From contig JAUHZU010000002.1 of NCBI GenBank assembly GCA_030425705.1, positions 496,001 to 560,000 on the forward strand: a DNA stretch of 64,000 bases. Direction: 5' to 3'. Of the stretch, positions 49,370-57,498 are shown piece by piece; within the stretch, counting starts at the first letter, position 1, and each line of letters opens with the position of its first letter. Below the pieces are notes generated by a model. It did not search any database, was not told where the DNA came from, and saw nothing but the letters and a program-made list of their open reading frames with translations. This DNA comes from Phycisphaerae bacterium (GTDB lineage Bacteria; Planctomycetota; Phycisphaerae; Phycisphaerales; Phycisphaeraceae). The position numbers and the translations under genes are program-made.

Positions 49370-50032
49370 TCAGGCGGGGGCGACGCGCTCGAGCAGCGCC
49401 AGCACTTCCAGGTTGCCGCCCTTGCCGCCCGCGACCGGGCTGTCGACCGTGGCCGAGACGCGCAGCCCGAGCGCCGGGTCGGCCGCGATTTCATCCAGGA
49501 CCTGCGCGACGACCGCGCGGGCCTCGTCCTCGGGCATGGCGGACCGTTTCGGCTGGCCCCGCCGCCGACCGGCCGTGTCGTCGGGACGTTCGTAGTGCGG
49601 CTTCACCAGCGTGATCACCCGTTTCGGCGGCGTCGACACCGCCGGGCCGGCACCCAGCCAGCAGATCGCGGCCGGCAGCGCCTTCGCCTGCCGGGTCCAG
49701 CCCAGGTCGATCACCACCAGGTCCACGCCGCGCTCGCCCGCCTCGGCCGGGGGCGCGGTATGCAGGGCGTTGCGGCGCTCCATCACGAGGACGCGCGGGT
49801 CCTGCCGCAGCGGCCAGGCCAACTCGCCGTACGCCGTGTCGACCGCGAACACCCTGGCCGCGCCGTGGTGCAGCAGGCACGAGGTAAACCCGCCGGTCGA
49901 ACAGCCCAGGTCCGCGCAGGTCAGCCCGGCCACATCCAATGCAAACGCGCGCAGCGCCGCTTCAAGCTTCAGCCCGCCCCGCGAGGCGTAGGGATGTTGG
50001 TCTTCGGTAGATGGCGGGTCGGCCGGCAGCAT
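49370..50032 (-). CDS. TlyA/FtsJ-like rRNA methyltransferase lacking the S4 domain
   Basis: 220 residues. YASRGGLKLEAALRAF is the TlyA lead motif with the catalytic Lys. CADLGCSTGGFTSCLL is the SAM loop, RVFAVDTAYGELAW, VVIDLGWTRQA and ITLVKPHYE complete the Rossmann methylase. TlyA proteins 2'-O-methylate cytidines in 16S and 23S rRNA and usually start with an S4 RNA-binding domain, which is absent here. A TAGGAT box (50041-50046, minus strand) lies 8 nt before the ATG. Confidence 0.82.
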   Translation of the reverse strand: MLPADPPSTEDQHPYASRGGLKLEAALRAFALDVAGLTCADLGCSTGGFTSCLLHHGAARVFAVDTAYGELAWPLRQDPRVLVMERRNALHTAPPAEAGERGVDLVVIDLGWTRQAKALPAAICWLGAGPAVSTPPKRVITLVKPHYERPDDTAGRRRGQPKRSAMPEDEARAVVAQVLDEIAADPALGLRVSATVDSPVAGGKGGNLEVLALLERVAPA

Positions 50033-50081
50033 GCCCGGCCATCCTATCGCCGAAACAGAAACGCAGTAGTGCGAGCGATCG

Positions 50082-50756
50082 CTACTTCAGCTCGACCGAC
50101 CAATAGGCGTTGTCGAGGAAGGCCTTCCAGCTCTGGTACTTGCCGCTGCCGATGCGGATCGACAGGACCGGGTTGGTCTTGGGCTTCACCGGCTTGCGGA
50201 TCAGCGGCATGTGCGCCTGCCGGGGGGTCCGGCCGCCCTTCTTCGTGTTGCAGGTCACGCAGCAGCAGACCAGGTTCTGCCAGGACGCGCCGCCGCCCTG
50301 GCTGCGCGGGATCACGTGGTCCAGCGAGAGCTCGGAGACGGGGAACCGGCCGTCGCAGTACTGGCAGCGGTTGTGGTCGCGGGCGAAGATGTTGCGGCGG
50401 TTGAGCTTCACATCGTTGCGCGGCAGCTTGTCGTAGCCCAGCAGGCGGATGACCTTGGGCACGGCCAGGTGCATCCGCACCGTCCGCACCCACTCGTAAG
50501 GGTCCGCCGCGGTGTCGCCCCCCGCGGAGATCGGCCCGTCCGTGGCGTCCGGGAACAGCCGGTGGTGCGCCTGGGACAGGTCGGTCCAGTCCGCGAAGTC
50601 GTAGCCGGTGTACGAGCCGTCGTCGACACGGATCGCCTCGGCCAGGCCTTTGAGCAGCAGGGCGAAGGCCCGGCGGGCGTCGACCACGCGGACCGCCATC
50701 CACATCTTGTTGAGGACCAGGACATGCGCGTTCAGGGCTGTAGCTGTAGCGTCCAT
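50082..50756 (-). CDS. HNH endonuclease family protein
   Basis: 224 residues. The N-terminal half starts with HVLVLNKMWMAVRVVDARRA and resembles the region preceding the HNH domain in a large planctomycete and actinobacterial family. The nuclease core has CQYCDGRFPVSELSLDHVIP and SWQNLVCCCVTCNTKKGGRT at about 130-170, with two zinc CxxC pairs around the His-Asn-His active site. Host cell role is unknown; members occur widely as single-copy genes without mobile-element context. Confidence 0.85.
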   Translation of the reverse strand: MDATATALNAHVLVLNKMWMAVRVVDARRAFALLLKGLAEAIRVDDGSYTGYDFADWTDLSQAHHRLFPDATDGPISAGGDTAADPYEWVRTVRMHLAVPKVIRLLGYDKLPRNDVKLNRRNIFARDHNRCQYCDGRFPVSELSLDHVIPRSQGGGASWQNLVCCCVTCNTKKGGRTPRQAHMPLIRKPVKPKTNPVLSIRIGSGKYQSWKAFLDNAYWSVELK

Positions 50757-50912
50757 CGGGTGTTGCGATACGTGGCCAGCGGGAAAGGTCTATGGAATCC
50801 TACCGGCCGGATTATCGTAAATCAATGCTGTTCCGCGACTAGGAATCGGTAAGGGGGTGTTGAAAAAACAGGGTTTGGAGGAAGTTTTTGGCGTGTGACC
50901 CGCGCGGAGCGG

Positions 50913-50941
50913 TTGACGACCCCGCAGGATCGTGGTTAAAT
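50913..50941 (+). promoter_or_regulatory. Promoter of tRNA-Tyr
   Basis: TTGACG (50913-50918), 17-bp spacer, TTAAAT (50936-50941), about 45 bp before the mature tRNA. Confidence 0.65.
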
Positions 50942-50986
50942 GCCATGCTCGCCCCGGCCGATGCGATCGGGCGTGGCGGACCGCTT

Positions 50987-51069
50987 GGGTGGTTGCCGGA
51001 GTGGCCAAACGGGGCAGACTGTAAATCTGCTGGCTTATGCCTACGTTGGTTCGAATCCAACACTGCCCA
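50987..51069 (+). tRNA. tRNA-Tyr (anticodon GTA)
   Basis: 83 nt class II tRNA. Acceptor GGGTGGT (50987-50993) pairs with ACTGCCC (51062-51068) with two G-T wobbles, discriminator A. Anticodon stem-loop CAGACTGTAAATCTG places GTA in the loop, and the long variable arm CTGGCTTATGCCTAC fits tRNA-Tyr. T arm GTTGG-TTCGAAT-CCAAC is canonical. CCA is not encoded. Confidence 0.9.
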
Positions 51070-51076
51070 CTTGAGA

Positions 51077-51107
51077 ACAGCCCCGCGTTTCGACGCGGGG
51101 CTGTTTC
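51077..51107 (+). terminator. Terminator after tRNA-Tyr
   Basis: ACAGCCCCGCGT (51077-51088) pairs with ACGCGGGGCTGT (51093-51104), followed by TTCG. Confidence 0.75.
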
Positions 51108-51141
51108 GTTGGGGGTCTTCGTTGGTTGGTACGCGGGACGC

Positions 51142-52083
51142 TCAGCTGCGCCGACGGCGGGCCAGCGCCAGGCCGCCCAGCGCGAGCAGCGCCAGCGAGC
51201 CGGGCTCGGGGATGTTCACAACCGGCGGGTCGCCGTCGCCCCAGTGGTTGAGCACGATCGCCAAGTCGTCACCGTCCACCGTCCCGCTGCCGTCCGCGTC
51301 GGCGACGGAGCCGGACGCGCCCCACTCGGCCAGGAGCAGGTCCAGGTCTACGACATCGACCAGCCCGTCGCCGTCCAGGTCGCCGGGCGTCGTGAGCTGG
51401 CGGGCGAAGGTGTCCGTGGCGATGAGCGTGCCCTCGGCCGAGACGTTAACGGTGATGCCCTCGGCCTCGAAGGGGGCGTTGAAGCTGATCGGTGCGACCA
51501 GCGTCGCGGTGTAGTACCCCGTGTTGCCGAGGATCGAGTCAAGCGAGAAGCCCAGCGTCGCCGAGCCGACCAGCGCGGCGGTCGTGGGCTCTGCCGAGAA
51601 ATCGACCGTCTGGCTGACGCCCGACAACAGCCCCGTGCCCTGCGCGGTCAGCACGCCCTGGTCCACGGTGATGTCGTGGAAGCCCAGGTCAAAGCTGCCC
51701 GAGCCGGAGATCGACGCCGGCGGGGCGGAGGTGCCCAGCGTGCCGGCCAGGCCGGTGCCGTCGACCAGGACCGCGCCGAGGATCGCGTCGATGTTGAAGT
51801 TCAGGTCATCGTCGAAGGCGACGCTGCCGCCGGTGAACGCGATGTCTTGGAACGTGTCGACCTGCCCATTGGCGAGGAAGCCAACGTTCGTGGTCACCAG
51901 CGCGTTGCCGCTCACGCCGGACGTGTCGTTGTCGTCGAAGCCGGAGACCTCGACGGTGAGTTCGACGGTGTTCTCTGTTGGGCTCGAGGGCCCGAGCAGC
52001 AGGTCAAGCTGGACCTCCTCGGCGGACACGGGGAACGCCCACCCGCCCAGCAGGGCGGCGGACAACAGGGTGGCATGCTTCAT
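51142..52083 (-). CDS. Secreted protein with dockerin-like repeats and PEP-CTERM signal
   Basis: 313 residues. Sec signal peptide (LLSAALLGGWAFPVSAEE). The body is beta-rich and repetitive. Near the C-terminus two calcium-loop repeats occur: DLDGDGLVDVVDLDLLLAEW and DADGSGTVDGDDLAIVLNHW, as in dockerin type I EF-hands. The tail NIPEPGSLALLALGGLALAR plus RRRRS is a classic PEP-CTERM signal. The exosortase and any cohesin partner are outside the window. Such dockerin-like and PEP-CTERM combinations are frequent in planctomycetes. Confidence 0.85.
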   Translation of the reverse strand: MKHATLLSAALLGGWAFPVSAEEVQLDLLLGPSSPTENTVELTVEVSGFDDNDTSGVSGNALVTTNVGFLANGQVDTFQDIAFTGGSVAFDDDLNFNIDAILGAVLVDGTGLAGTLGTSAPPASISGSGSFDLGFHDITVDQGVLTAQGTGLLSGVSQTVDFSAEPTTAALVGSATLGFSLDSILGNTGYYTATLVAPISFNAPFEAEGITVNVSAEGTLIATDTFARQLTTPGDLDGDGLVDVVDLDLLLAEWGASGSVADADGSGTVDGDDLAIVLNHWGDGDPPVVNIPEPGSLALLALGGLALARRRRS

Positions 52084-52461
52084 CTCTCGATCCCTCCAGC
52101 AAGTCAGAAACAGGATGCACGGCGATCGCCGCCGCTACAGGAAGTATGCATCCTACCCGGTCGCGTGCCCCGGACGCGAGCCGTTCGTGAGGATCGTGTG
52201 ACCGGCCTTATGCACAGCCCGATAACGCGCAGGCCGCGAAACCCCCGAACAAAGCGTGACGCCCCGATAAAACGGGGGGGACCAGCCGGGAGACACCGAC
52301 CTTGACGTTTGGAGTTCTTTCGGGTAACGTGAGCCAAACAGGACGGCCGATGAGGTTTCAAGAGCCCGGAGCGCTCCTCTCGATAGGAGTCCGGACCCCG
52401 GCGGACGACCCCAAGATGTAGGGGGCCCGCCCGAGCGAAACCCCAGCGAAGGAACGTCACG
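52084..52461. other. 378-bp intergenic region upstream of the lexA-associated ORF
   Basis: No convincing ORF. CCCCG-ATAAAA-CGGGG (about 52261-52276) is a small hairpin followed by G-rich sequence. TTGACG near 52302, with a 17-bp spacer to TAACGT, is a weak promoter candidate for the following ORF. A 5-bp hairpin (CTCCT/AGGAG) lies near 52375-52390 in its presumed leader. I do not identify a LexA operator by inspection. Confidence 0.4.
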
Positions 52462-53217
52462 ATGTCTACCCCACTTATGATGCTCGGACAGGGCAGCTAC
52501 ACCACGCGATACGATGTCAAGGGCCGGTCCCTGGTCCGCACCCGCGCCGCCGCGACACAGGGCCACGACCCCGAGGCCGACTCCGCCGGCTCGCAGGCGG
52601 GCTGGGTCCGGTTACCCGGACGTGAAGAGGGTGTGGAAACCGCGTCGGAAACCGCCGTCGCCCGCCCCGGCGACCGCTTCGAACACCACGACCCCGCCTC
52701 CCCCGCGACCTACGCCAAGCCCGGCCGGGCCGGCACGCAGCAGAAGCTCGCGCTGCTCGACGCCCTGGGCAACTGGCTCCAGGTCCAGGACCAGCAGCTC
52801 GACGAGCAGCAGCAGGACCACCGGGCCCTCGCCCGCGCCCTCCGCGAGGCCGGGCGACCCGAGCCGGTCGTCCGCGTCATCCGGTGGAACGGCGGGACGC
52901 TGGACCTGCCCACCCCCCACCCGCTACAGGAAACGACTTCCACCCCCGCGCTGGCTCTCGCCGGCCGGCGCGAACCGCACGAGACCCCCAGGAGCGCCCC
53001 CCATGAGTCAGCCCAACCTCACACCCAAGCAGATGAAGATCCTCACCATGATCCGCGACTCGCGGCTGAGCCGTGGCTATTCGCCGACCATGCAGGAGCT
53101 GGGGGACGCGATCGGCGTTTCCAAGGTCACCGTCTTCGAGCACGTCGAAGCGCTCATCAAAAAGGGCTGCCTCGTCCGCGACAAGAACAAAGCCCGCTCT
53201 TTGGAGCTGTCGCCTGA
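52462..53217 (+). CDS. Hypothetical protein upstream of and overlapping lexA (possible frameshift)
   Basis: AAGGA lies 9 nt upstream of the ATG. The frame 52462 to about 53000 has strong G/C third positions and a protein-like composition (DALGNWLQVQDQQLDEQQQD, REAGRPEPVVRVIRWNGGTL), but beyond 53003 it continues to a stop at 53217 only as an out-of-frame shadow of lexA. A shift to the third frame just before 53003 would end the protein at TGA 53004-53006, overlapping the lexA ATG as ATGA. So the natural C-terminus is probably near 53003. No family recognised; glutamine-rich amphipathic segment near 106-120. Confidence 0.45.
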   Translation: MSTPLMMLGQGSYTTRYDVKGRSLVRTRAAATQGHDPEADSAGSQAGWVRLPGREEGVETASETAVARPGDRFEHHDPASPATYAKPGRAGTQQKLALLDALGNWLQVQDQQLDEQQQDHRALARALREAGRPEPVVRVIRWNGGTLDLPTPHPLQETTSTPALALAGRREPHETPRSAPHESAQPHTQADEDPHHDPRLAAEPWLFADHAGAGGRDRRFQGHRLRARRSAHQKGLPRPRQEQSPLFGAVA

Positions 53218-53635
53218 CCTCGAGCTCCCCGACGAACAGCGCAACTCCCGCATCCCCCTGGTCGGCTCCATCGCCGCCGGCTCACCCATTGAGGCCGTCG
53301 AGACCCGTGAGCACCTGGACCTCGAAGCCATCTTCGCGCCGCCCGGCTCGCGTAACACCAGCAAGTTCGTCCTAAAGGTCCGGGGCGACTCCATGATCGA
53401 CTGCCACATCGCCGACGGTGACTACGTCATCTGCGAGCAGCGCAACGCCGCCCGGGCCGGCGAGATCGTCGTCGCCCTGGTCGACAACGACGAGGCCACC
53501 CTCAAGTACTACCGCCCCCAGCGCGACGGCACCGTCCACCTCGAGCCGGCCAACGACAACTACGAACCCATCGTCGTCCGCAAAGACCAGCTCCAGATCC
53601 AGGGCGTCTGCATCGGTGTCGTCCGGGCGTACTAA
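53003..53635 (+). CDS. lexA: LexA repressor
   Basis: 210 residues from the ATG at 53003. N-terminal winged HTH: LTPKQMKILTMIRDSRLSRG and SPTMQELGDAIGVSKVTVFE. Self-cleavage site Ala92-Gly93 in GSIAAGSPIEAVE. Catalytic Ser130 (VRGDSMIDCHIADGDY) and Lys168 (DNDEATLKYY) are intact. It represses SOS genes and is inactivated by RecA-stimulated autocleavage. The upstream ORF is probably co-transcribed and, if frame-shifted, translationally coupled through ATGA. The longer N-terminal extension of this frame is a shadow. Confidence 0.93.
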   Translation: MSQPNLTPKQMKILTMIRDSRLSRGYSPTMQELGDAIGVSKVTVFEHVEALIKKGCLVRDKNKARSLELSPDLELPDEQRNSRIPLVGSIAAGSPIEAVETREHLDLEAIFAPPGSRNTSKFVLKVRGDSMIDCHIADGDYVICEQRNAARAGEIVVALVDNDEATLKYYRPQRDGTVHLEPANDNYEPIVVRKDQLQIQGVCIGVVRAY

Positions 53636-53703
53636 GGCCTGGGGCGATGAGTCGATGTTTGGGCGTTGCCTGCATCCGTAGGCCGCGGTGCAATAGCGAT
53701 ATC

Positions 53704-53735
53704 ATGACCGGATGGATGACCGGATGGATGACCGG
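53704..53735 (+). repeat. 12-bp direct repeat at the lpxI start
   Basis: ATGACCGGATGG is repeated 2.7 times in tandem (53704-53735). Every copy carries two ATG triplets in different frames, so the number of copies changes the choice of start codon for LpxI. Confidence 0.7.
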
Positions 53736-54566
53736 CCTGCGATAGGTCTGATTGCTGGGGGCGGGCGGCTGCCGTTCCTGCAGGCGGCGGGGATGCGTGC
53801 GGCGGGGTTTCGCGTGGTCTGCGTCGGGCTCGAGGGGCAGTACGACGACGATCTGCCCGGCTGCTGCGACGCATTTGCCGTGGTCGGCGTGCTCCAACTC
53901 GGGCGGTGGGCGCGGGTGCTCCGGCGGGGCGGGGCGTCGCGGGCGGTGATGGTCGGCAAGGTCGAGAAGAGCCAGTTTCTCTATCATCCCTTGGCGTGCC
54001 TCCGGCTGCTGCCGTCGTGGCGGGCGGTGAAGCTGTTTTTCTGGGACATGCGGCGGGACAAGCGGACGCAGGGCATGCTCGGCGCGGTGGCGGCGGAGCT
54101 GGACAAGATCGGGATCGAGCTGGTGGACACGACGCAATACATCCCCGAGCACCTGGCGACGGAGGGCGTGCTGACCCGGCGTGAGCCCACGGCCGCGCAG
54201 CGGCGGGACATCGATTTCGCCTGGCCCATCCTCATGCGGATGAACGACCTGGACATCGGCCAGGCGGTCGCAGTGAAGGGCGGCGACGTGGTCGCGGTGG
54301 AGGCGATCGAGGGGACCGACGCGATGATCGCGCGGGCCGGGGAGCTGAGCCGGGGCGGCGGCTGGGTCCTGGCGAAGGGGGCCCCGCCGAGCAAGGACCC
54401 GCGCTTTGATGTGCCGACGGTCGGAGTGCAGACGATCGAGAACCTCGCGGCGGCCGGGGCGGTGGCGCTGGTGGTCGCGGCGGGGAAGGTGATCCTGCTG
54501 GATCGGCCGGAGGTGCTGGCGGCGGCGGACCGTCTGGGGATCGCGGTGGTCGGCATCGCGCCGTAG
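53712..54566 (+). CDS. lpxI: UDP-2,3-diacylglucosamine pyrophosphatase LpxI
   Basis: 284 residues from ATG 53712; ATG 53724 is equally possible because of the tandem repeat. LpxI motifs: PAIGLIAGGGRLPFLQAAGM, ASRAVMVGKVEKSQF, FFWDMRRDKRTQGMLGAV, NDLDIGQAVAVKGGDVVAVE and IEGTDAMIARAGEL, then PTVGVQTIENLAAAGAV. It cleaves UDP-2,3-diacylglucosamine to lipid X in lipid A synthesis, replacing LpxH. The gene is followed 84 bp later by an oxidoreductase that may be co-transcribed. Confidence 0.92.
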   Translation: MDDRMDDRPAIGLIAGGGRLPFLQAAGMRAAGFRVVCVGLEGQYDDDLPGCCDAFAVVGVLQLGRWARVLRRGGASRAVMVGKVEKSQFLYHPLACLRLLPSWRAVKLFFWDMRRDKRTQGMLGAVAAELDKIGIELVDTTQYIPEHLATEGVLTRREPTAAQRRDIDFAWPILMRMNDLDIGQAVAVKGGDVVAVEAIEGTDAMIARAGELSRGGGWVLAKGAPPSKDPRFDVPTVGVQTIENLAAAGAVALVVAAGKVILLDRPEVLAAADRLGIAVVGIAP

Positions 54567-54650
54567 CGGTGGTACGAGGCGGGGCAGGATGCCGGGCCGA
54601 CCGGGTTTGCCTACGATGCCCGTTTCGGACCCCGGACGGAGCTGGCCAGG

Positions 54651-55679
54651 ATGACGAAGATCGGTGTGATGGGCTGCGGGGTGGTGTCGGAGTACGGCCA
54701 CCTGCCGCCGCTGCGCGACTCGAAGCGGTTCGACCTGCACGCGCTGATGGACCCGGACGCGGCGCGCGTCGCGGACTACGCCAAGCGTTTCGGCGTCAAG
54801 CACGCCTACACCGAGAGCGAGGCGTTCTTTAGCAGTGGGATCGAGGCCGCGGCGATCTGTTCCCCCGCGCCGGTGCACCTGGAGAACGTCCGCGGCTGCG
54901 CGGCGCACGGCCTGCCGGTGCTGTGCGAGAAGCCGCTGGCGATGGATGCCGGCGAGGCGCAGCAGATCATCGACACGATGCGGGCCGCCGAGCTGCCGCT
55001 GTATGTCGGGTTCTGCTACCGGTTCGCGGGCTGCGCCCAAACGATCCGTCGGCTGGTGCGGGATGGGGCGATCGGACAGGTGCTGTCGCTGCGGCTGGTC
55101 TACAACTGGGACTGCCACGGCAAGTACGAGCAGGGGCCCGATGGCGAATGGCGCATCTACCAGCGGCGGGCCGACCGGATGCTCGAGGGCGGGCCGATGG
55201 TCGATTGCGGCGTGCACCAGGTCGACCTGGCGCAGTGGTGGCTGGATTCGCCGGTCGTGCGCCACCACGGGCACGGGGCGTGGGTCGATGCGTACGAGGC
55301 GCCCGACCACATGTGGCTGCACCTGGACCACGCCTGCGGGGCGCACACCTGTGTCGAGATCTCATACTCCTACGGCCACACGACCAAGGAAAAATACAAC
55401 GAGTTCGTCTACGAGCTGATCGGCACCGACGGCATGATCCGCTACGAGCGCGGCACCAACCTCTTCGAGCTGCGCACACATCAGGGCACCGAGCGGCTCA
55501 AGCATACCGGTGAGAAAGACTTCGCCGGGATGTACGACGCCTTCGCCGATGCATTGCTGCACGGCAAGCCCGGCGACCTGTGTACGGGGGAGGAGGCGCA
55601 GCGTGTGACCGACATCGCGCGCACCGCGACAGAACAGGTCATCCGCGAGCGGGCGACCAAGCCGACGCCGGTCAGATAA
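54651..55679 (+). CDS. Gfo/Idh/MocA family oxidoreductase
   Basis: 342 residues. The NAD-binding Rossmann start TKIGVMGCGVVSEYGHLPPL, the family motif CEKPLAMDAGEAQQIIDTMR (EKP) and the downstream EGGPMVDCGVHQVDLAQWWL with catalytic-type acidic and His residues are clear. The C-terminal beta-sheet domain follows. Members oxidise sugars or inositols; the substrate here is unknown. Its 3' end overlaps the convergent zinc-ribbon gene by 8 bp. Confidence 0.88.
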   Translation: MTKIGVMGCGVVSEYGHLPPLRDSKRFDLHALMDPDAARVADYAKRFGVKHAYTESEAFFSSGIEAAAICSPAPVHLENVRGCAAHGLPVLCEKPLAMDAGEAQQIIDTMRAAELPLYVGFCYRFAGCAQTIRRLVRDGAIGQVLSLRLVYNWDCHGKYEQGPDGEWRIYQRRADRMLEGGPMVDCGVHQVDLAQWWLDSPVVRHHGHGAWVDAYEAPDHMWLHLDHACGAHTCVEISYSYGHTTKEKYNEFVYELIGTDGMIRYERGTNLFELRTHQGTERLKHTGEKDFAGMYDAFADALLHGKPGDLCTGEEAQRVTDIARTATEQVIRERATKPTPVR

Positions 55680-56163
55680 AGTTGTTCAGCTCCATGTGCT
55701 TGAACACGAGCCCGCCGATCATGCCGGCCGGGACGGCGACGAACAGGCCGGGCAACCCCGCGGGCAGGGCGAACAGCGCCGCGACCGAGCCGCCGACGAG
55801 GATGCATCCCGCCGTGCCGAGCCAGCCCGATGGCGAGATGCACGCGAGCAGGGCGACAACACACGCGACCAGCCAGACCGGGAACGCCAGCACCGTGCAG
55901 CAGCAGCAAGGCCCGTCGTAGGCGACGTAGCCGTACGCCATCGCGAGGACCGGCAGCAGCCCAACGAGTACGACGACGATGAGCACCGCGATGCGTTTGG
56001 CCTGCGTCTGCAGGAGCGCGACGACCTGCCGCGGCTCGTCCGCCGCGCGGAAGGTCGTACGCCTGTTCCAATCAAACAGCCGCCCGCACTCCGGGCAGGG
56101 CCCGCTCGGGATGCCTTTCAGCCGGTAGTTGCACCCCTTGCAGCGGAAGTCCCGGTCGAGCAT
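55672..56163 (-). CDS. Zinc-ribbon multi-TM protein
   Basis: 163 residues from the ATG at 56163. The first 25 residues hold a zinc ribbon FRCKGCNYRLKGIPSGPCPE then CGRLFDW, of the planctomycete CGYxLxGxxxxxCPECG type. Four hydrophobic segments follow (RIAVLIVVVLVGLLPVLAMA, CTVLAFPVWLVACVVALLAC, SGWLGTAGCILVGGSVAALF, LFVAVPAGMIGGLVF). A TATAGT box on the minus strand (56170-56175) lies 6 nt before the ATG and overlaps the stop codon of the phosphofructokinase gene. Function unknown. Confidence 0.75.
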   Translation of the reverse strand: MLDRDFRCKGCNYRLKGIPSGPCPECGRLFDWNRRTTFRAADEPRQVVALLQTQAKRIAVLIVVVLVGLLPVLAMAYGYVAYDGPCCCCTVLAFPVWLVACVVALLACISPSGWLGTAGCILVGGSVAALFALPAGLPGLFVAVPAGMIGGLVFKHMELNNFI

Positions 56164-56170
56164 CGCCGGA

Positions 56171-57391
56171 CTATAGCCGCTCGACCACCGGGAGCTCGCC
56201 GACCAGGGGCAGGGCGTAGTCGACAAAGCCCTGGCCGATGTCGTTGGCGTTGACGATCCACTCGGCGGGGAGGTGCTTGGTCTTCGCGGCGACGTCGGTC
56301 AGCTCGATGCGGTTGTACTCGACGCCGTAGGTGTCGCCGGGCACGCGCTGGATGGCGACCGAGCCGTGCTGGATGCCCGAGGTGGCGAGCTCGGCGGCCT
56401 TGCGCCCGGCGAGGCGTGCCTCCTGCTGGTCGACCTCGCTGGCGACGCCGGCGAAGCTGCGCTGCAGGTAGCCGAACGTGTCGGCGCGGACGCGGGTCTT
56501 GTGGCCCATGTAGTCCTTGACCGCCTGGGCGAGGAAGTCGCCCAGCGCGCCGGTGCCCGAGAGCTGGATGTTGCCGTGTGCGTCTTTCTCGACGTGGTGG
56601 CCCTGCATCTCCGCGAGTTTGGCGGCCATCGGTGTGCCGTCGGCGTCGTGGATGCCCTCGCTCACCGCGATGAGGCACCGGCCGAACCTGTCCATCGTCC
56701 GCTCGACGTCCTGCGTGAACTTCACGACATCGAACGCGGCCTCGGGCACGTAGACCAGGTGCGGCCCGTCGTCCGTGCCGGCGCGCCGACCGAGCACGGA
56801 CGCGGCGGTGAGGAAGCCGGCGTGCCGGCCCATGATGACGTCGATCTTCACGCCCTTGAGCGAGCGGTTGTCCAGGTCGTCGCCCATGATCGCCTGCGCG
56901 ACGAACTTCGCGGCGCTGCCGAAGCCCGGGGTGTGGTCGTTGAGGACCAGGTCGTTGTCCACGGTCTTGGGCACGTGGAAGGCGTGCATCTCGTAGCCGT
57001 CGGCCGCGGCGGTCTCGGCGACGATGCGGCAGGTGTCGGAGCTGTCGTTGCCGCCGATGTAGAAGAAGTAGCGGATGTCGTGCTCTTCTAAGTACTTGGT
57101 GATCCGCTTGACGTCGTCGGCGCTGGGCTTGTGCCGGGACGAGCCGAGCCCGCTCGACGGCGTGCCCGCGAGCCGGTCCAGCCGGTCCTGCTGCCAGTCG
57201 GTGAGGTCGAGGAAGTCGCCGGCCATCATGCCGTCGATGGCGTGGCGTGCGCCGAGGATCTTGCCGGTGAACCCGGGAGCGGCGTGGAGCCCCTCGACGA
57301 CGCCGACGAGGGATTGGTTAATGACGGCGGTGGGCCCGCCGGACTGCCCGATGACGGCGTTGCCGGGGAGGGGGGTCTTGCTGTTGCTCAT
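56171..57391 (-). CDS. 6-phosphofructokinase
   Basis: 406 residues from the ATG at 57391. GNAVIGQSGGPTAVINQSLV opens the PFK fold. The phosphate/nucleotide motif is YIGGNDSSDT (113-116 GGND), where ATP enzymes have GGDG and classical pyrophosphate enzymes GGDD. The catalytic PKTVDND (141-147) and IMGRHAGFLTAASVL are intact. VSEGIHDADG and a long C-terminal extension follow. It phosphorylates fructose 6-phosphate; whether the donor is ATP or pyrophosphate cannot be decided, though the GGND and length favour the PPi-type clade. Flanked on both sides by zinc-ribbon protein genes. Confidence 0.88.
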   Translation of the reverse strand: MSNSKTPLPGNAVIGQSGGPTAVINQSLVGVVEGLHAAPGFTGKILGARHAIDGMMAGDFLDLTDWQQDRLDRLAGTPSSGLGSSRHKPSADDVKRITKYLEEHDIRYFFYIGGNDSSDTCRIVAETAAADGYEMHAFHVPKTVDNDLVLNDHTPGFGSAAKFVAQAIMGDDLDNRSLKGVKIDVIMGRHAGFLTAASVLGRRAGTDDGPHLVYVPEAAFDVVKFTQDVERTMDRFGRCLIAVSEGIHDADGTPMAAKLAEMQGHHVEKDAHGNIQLSGTGALGDFLAQAVKDYMGHKTRVRADTFGYLQRSFAGVASEVDQQEARLAGRKAAELATSGIQHGSVAIQRVPGDTYGVEYNRIELTDVAAKTKHLPAEWIVNANDIGQGFVDYALPLVGELPVVERL

Positions 57392-57498
57392 GGTGTGTAG
57401 ATCAAACGAAGGGTCGCGGTAGCTCGGCGGGCCGCGGTGCCGGCCGAATCGGGCATTGTAGGTGAGCCGGGGTGTGACGACAAAAGGGTTGCCCGGTG

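Noticed and set aside
53502-55346. 614-codon minus-strand frame opposite lpxI and the oxidoreductase
   Set aside because: Shadow of two recognised genes.
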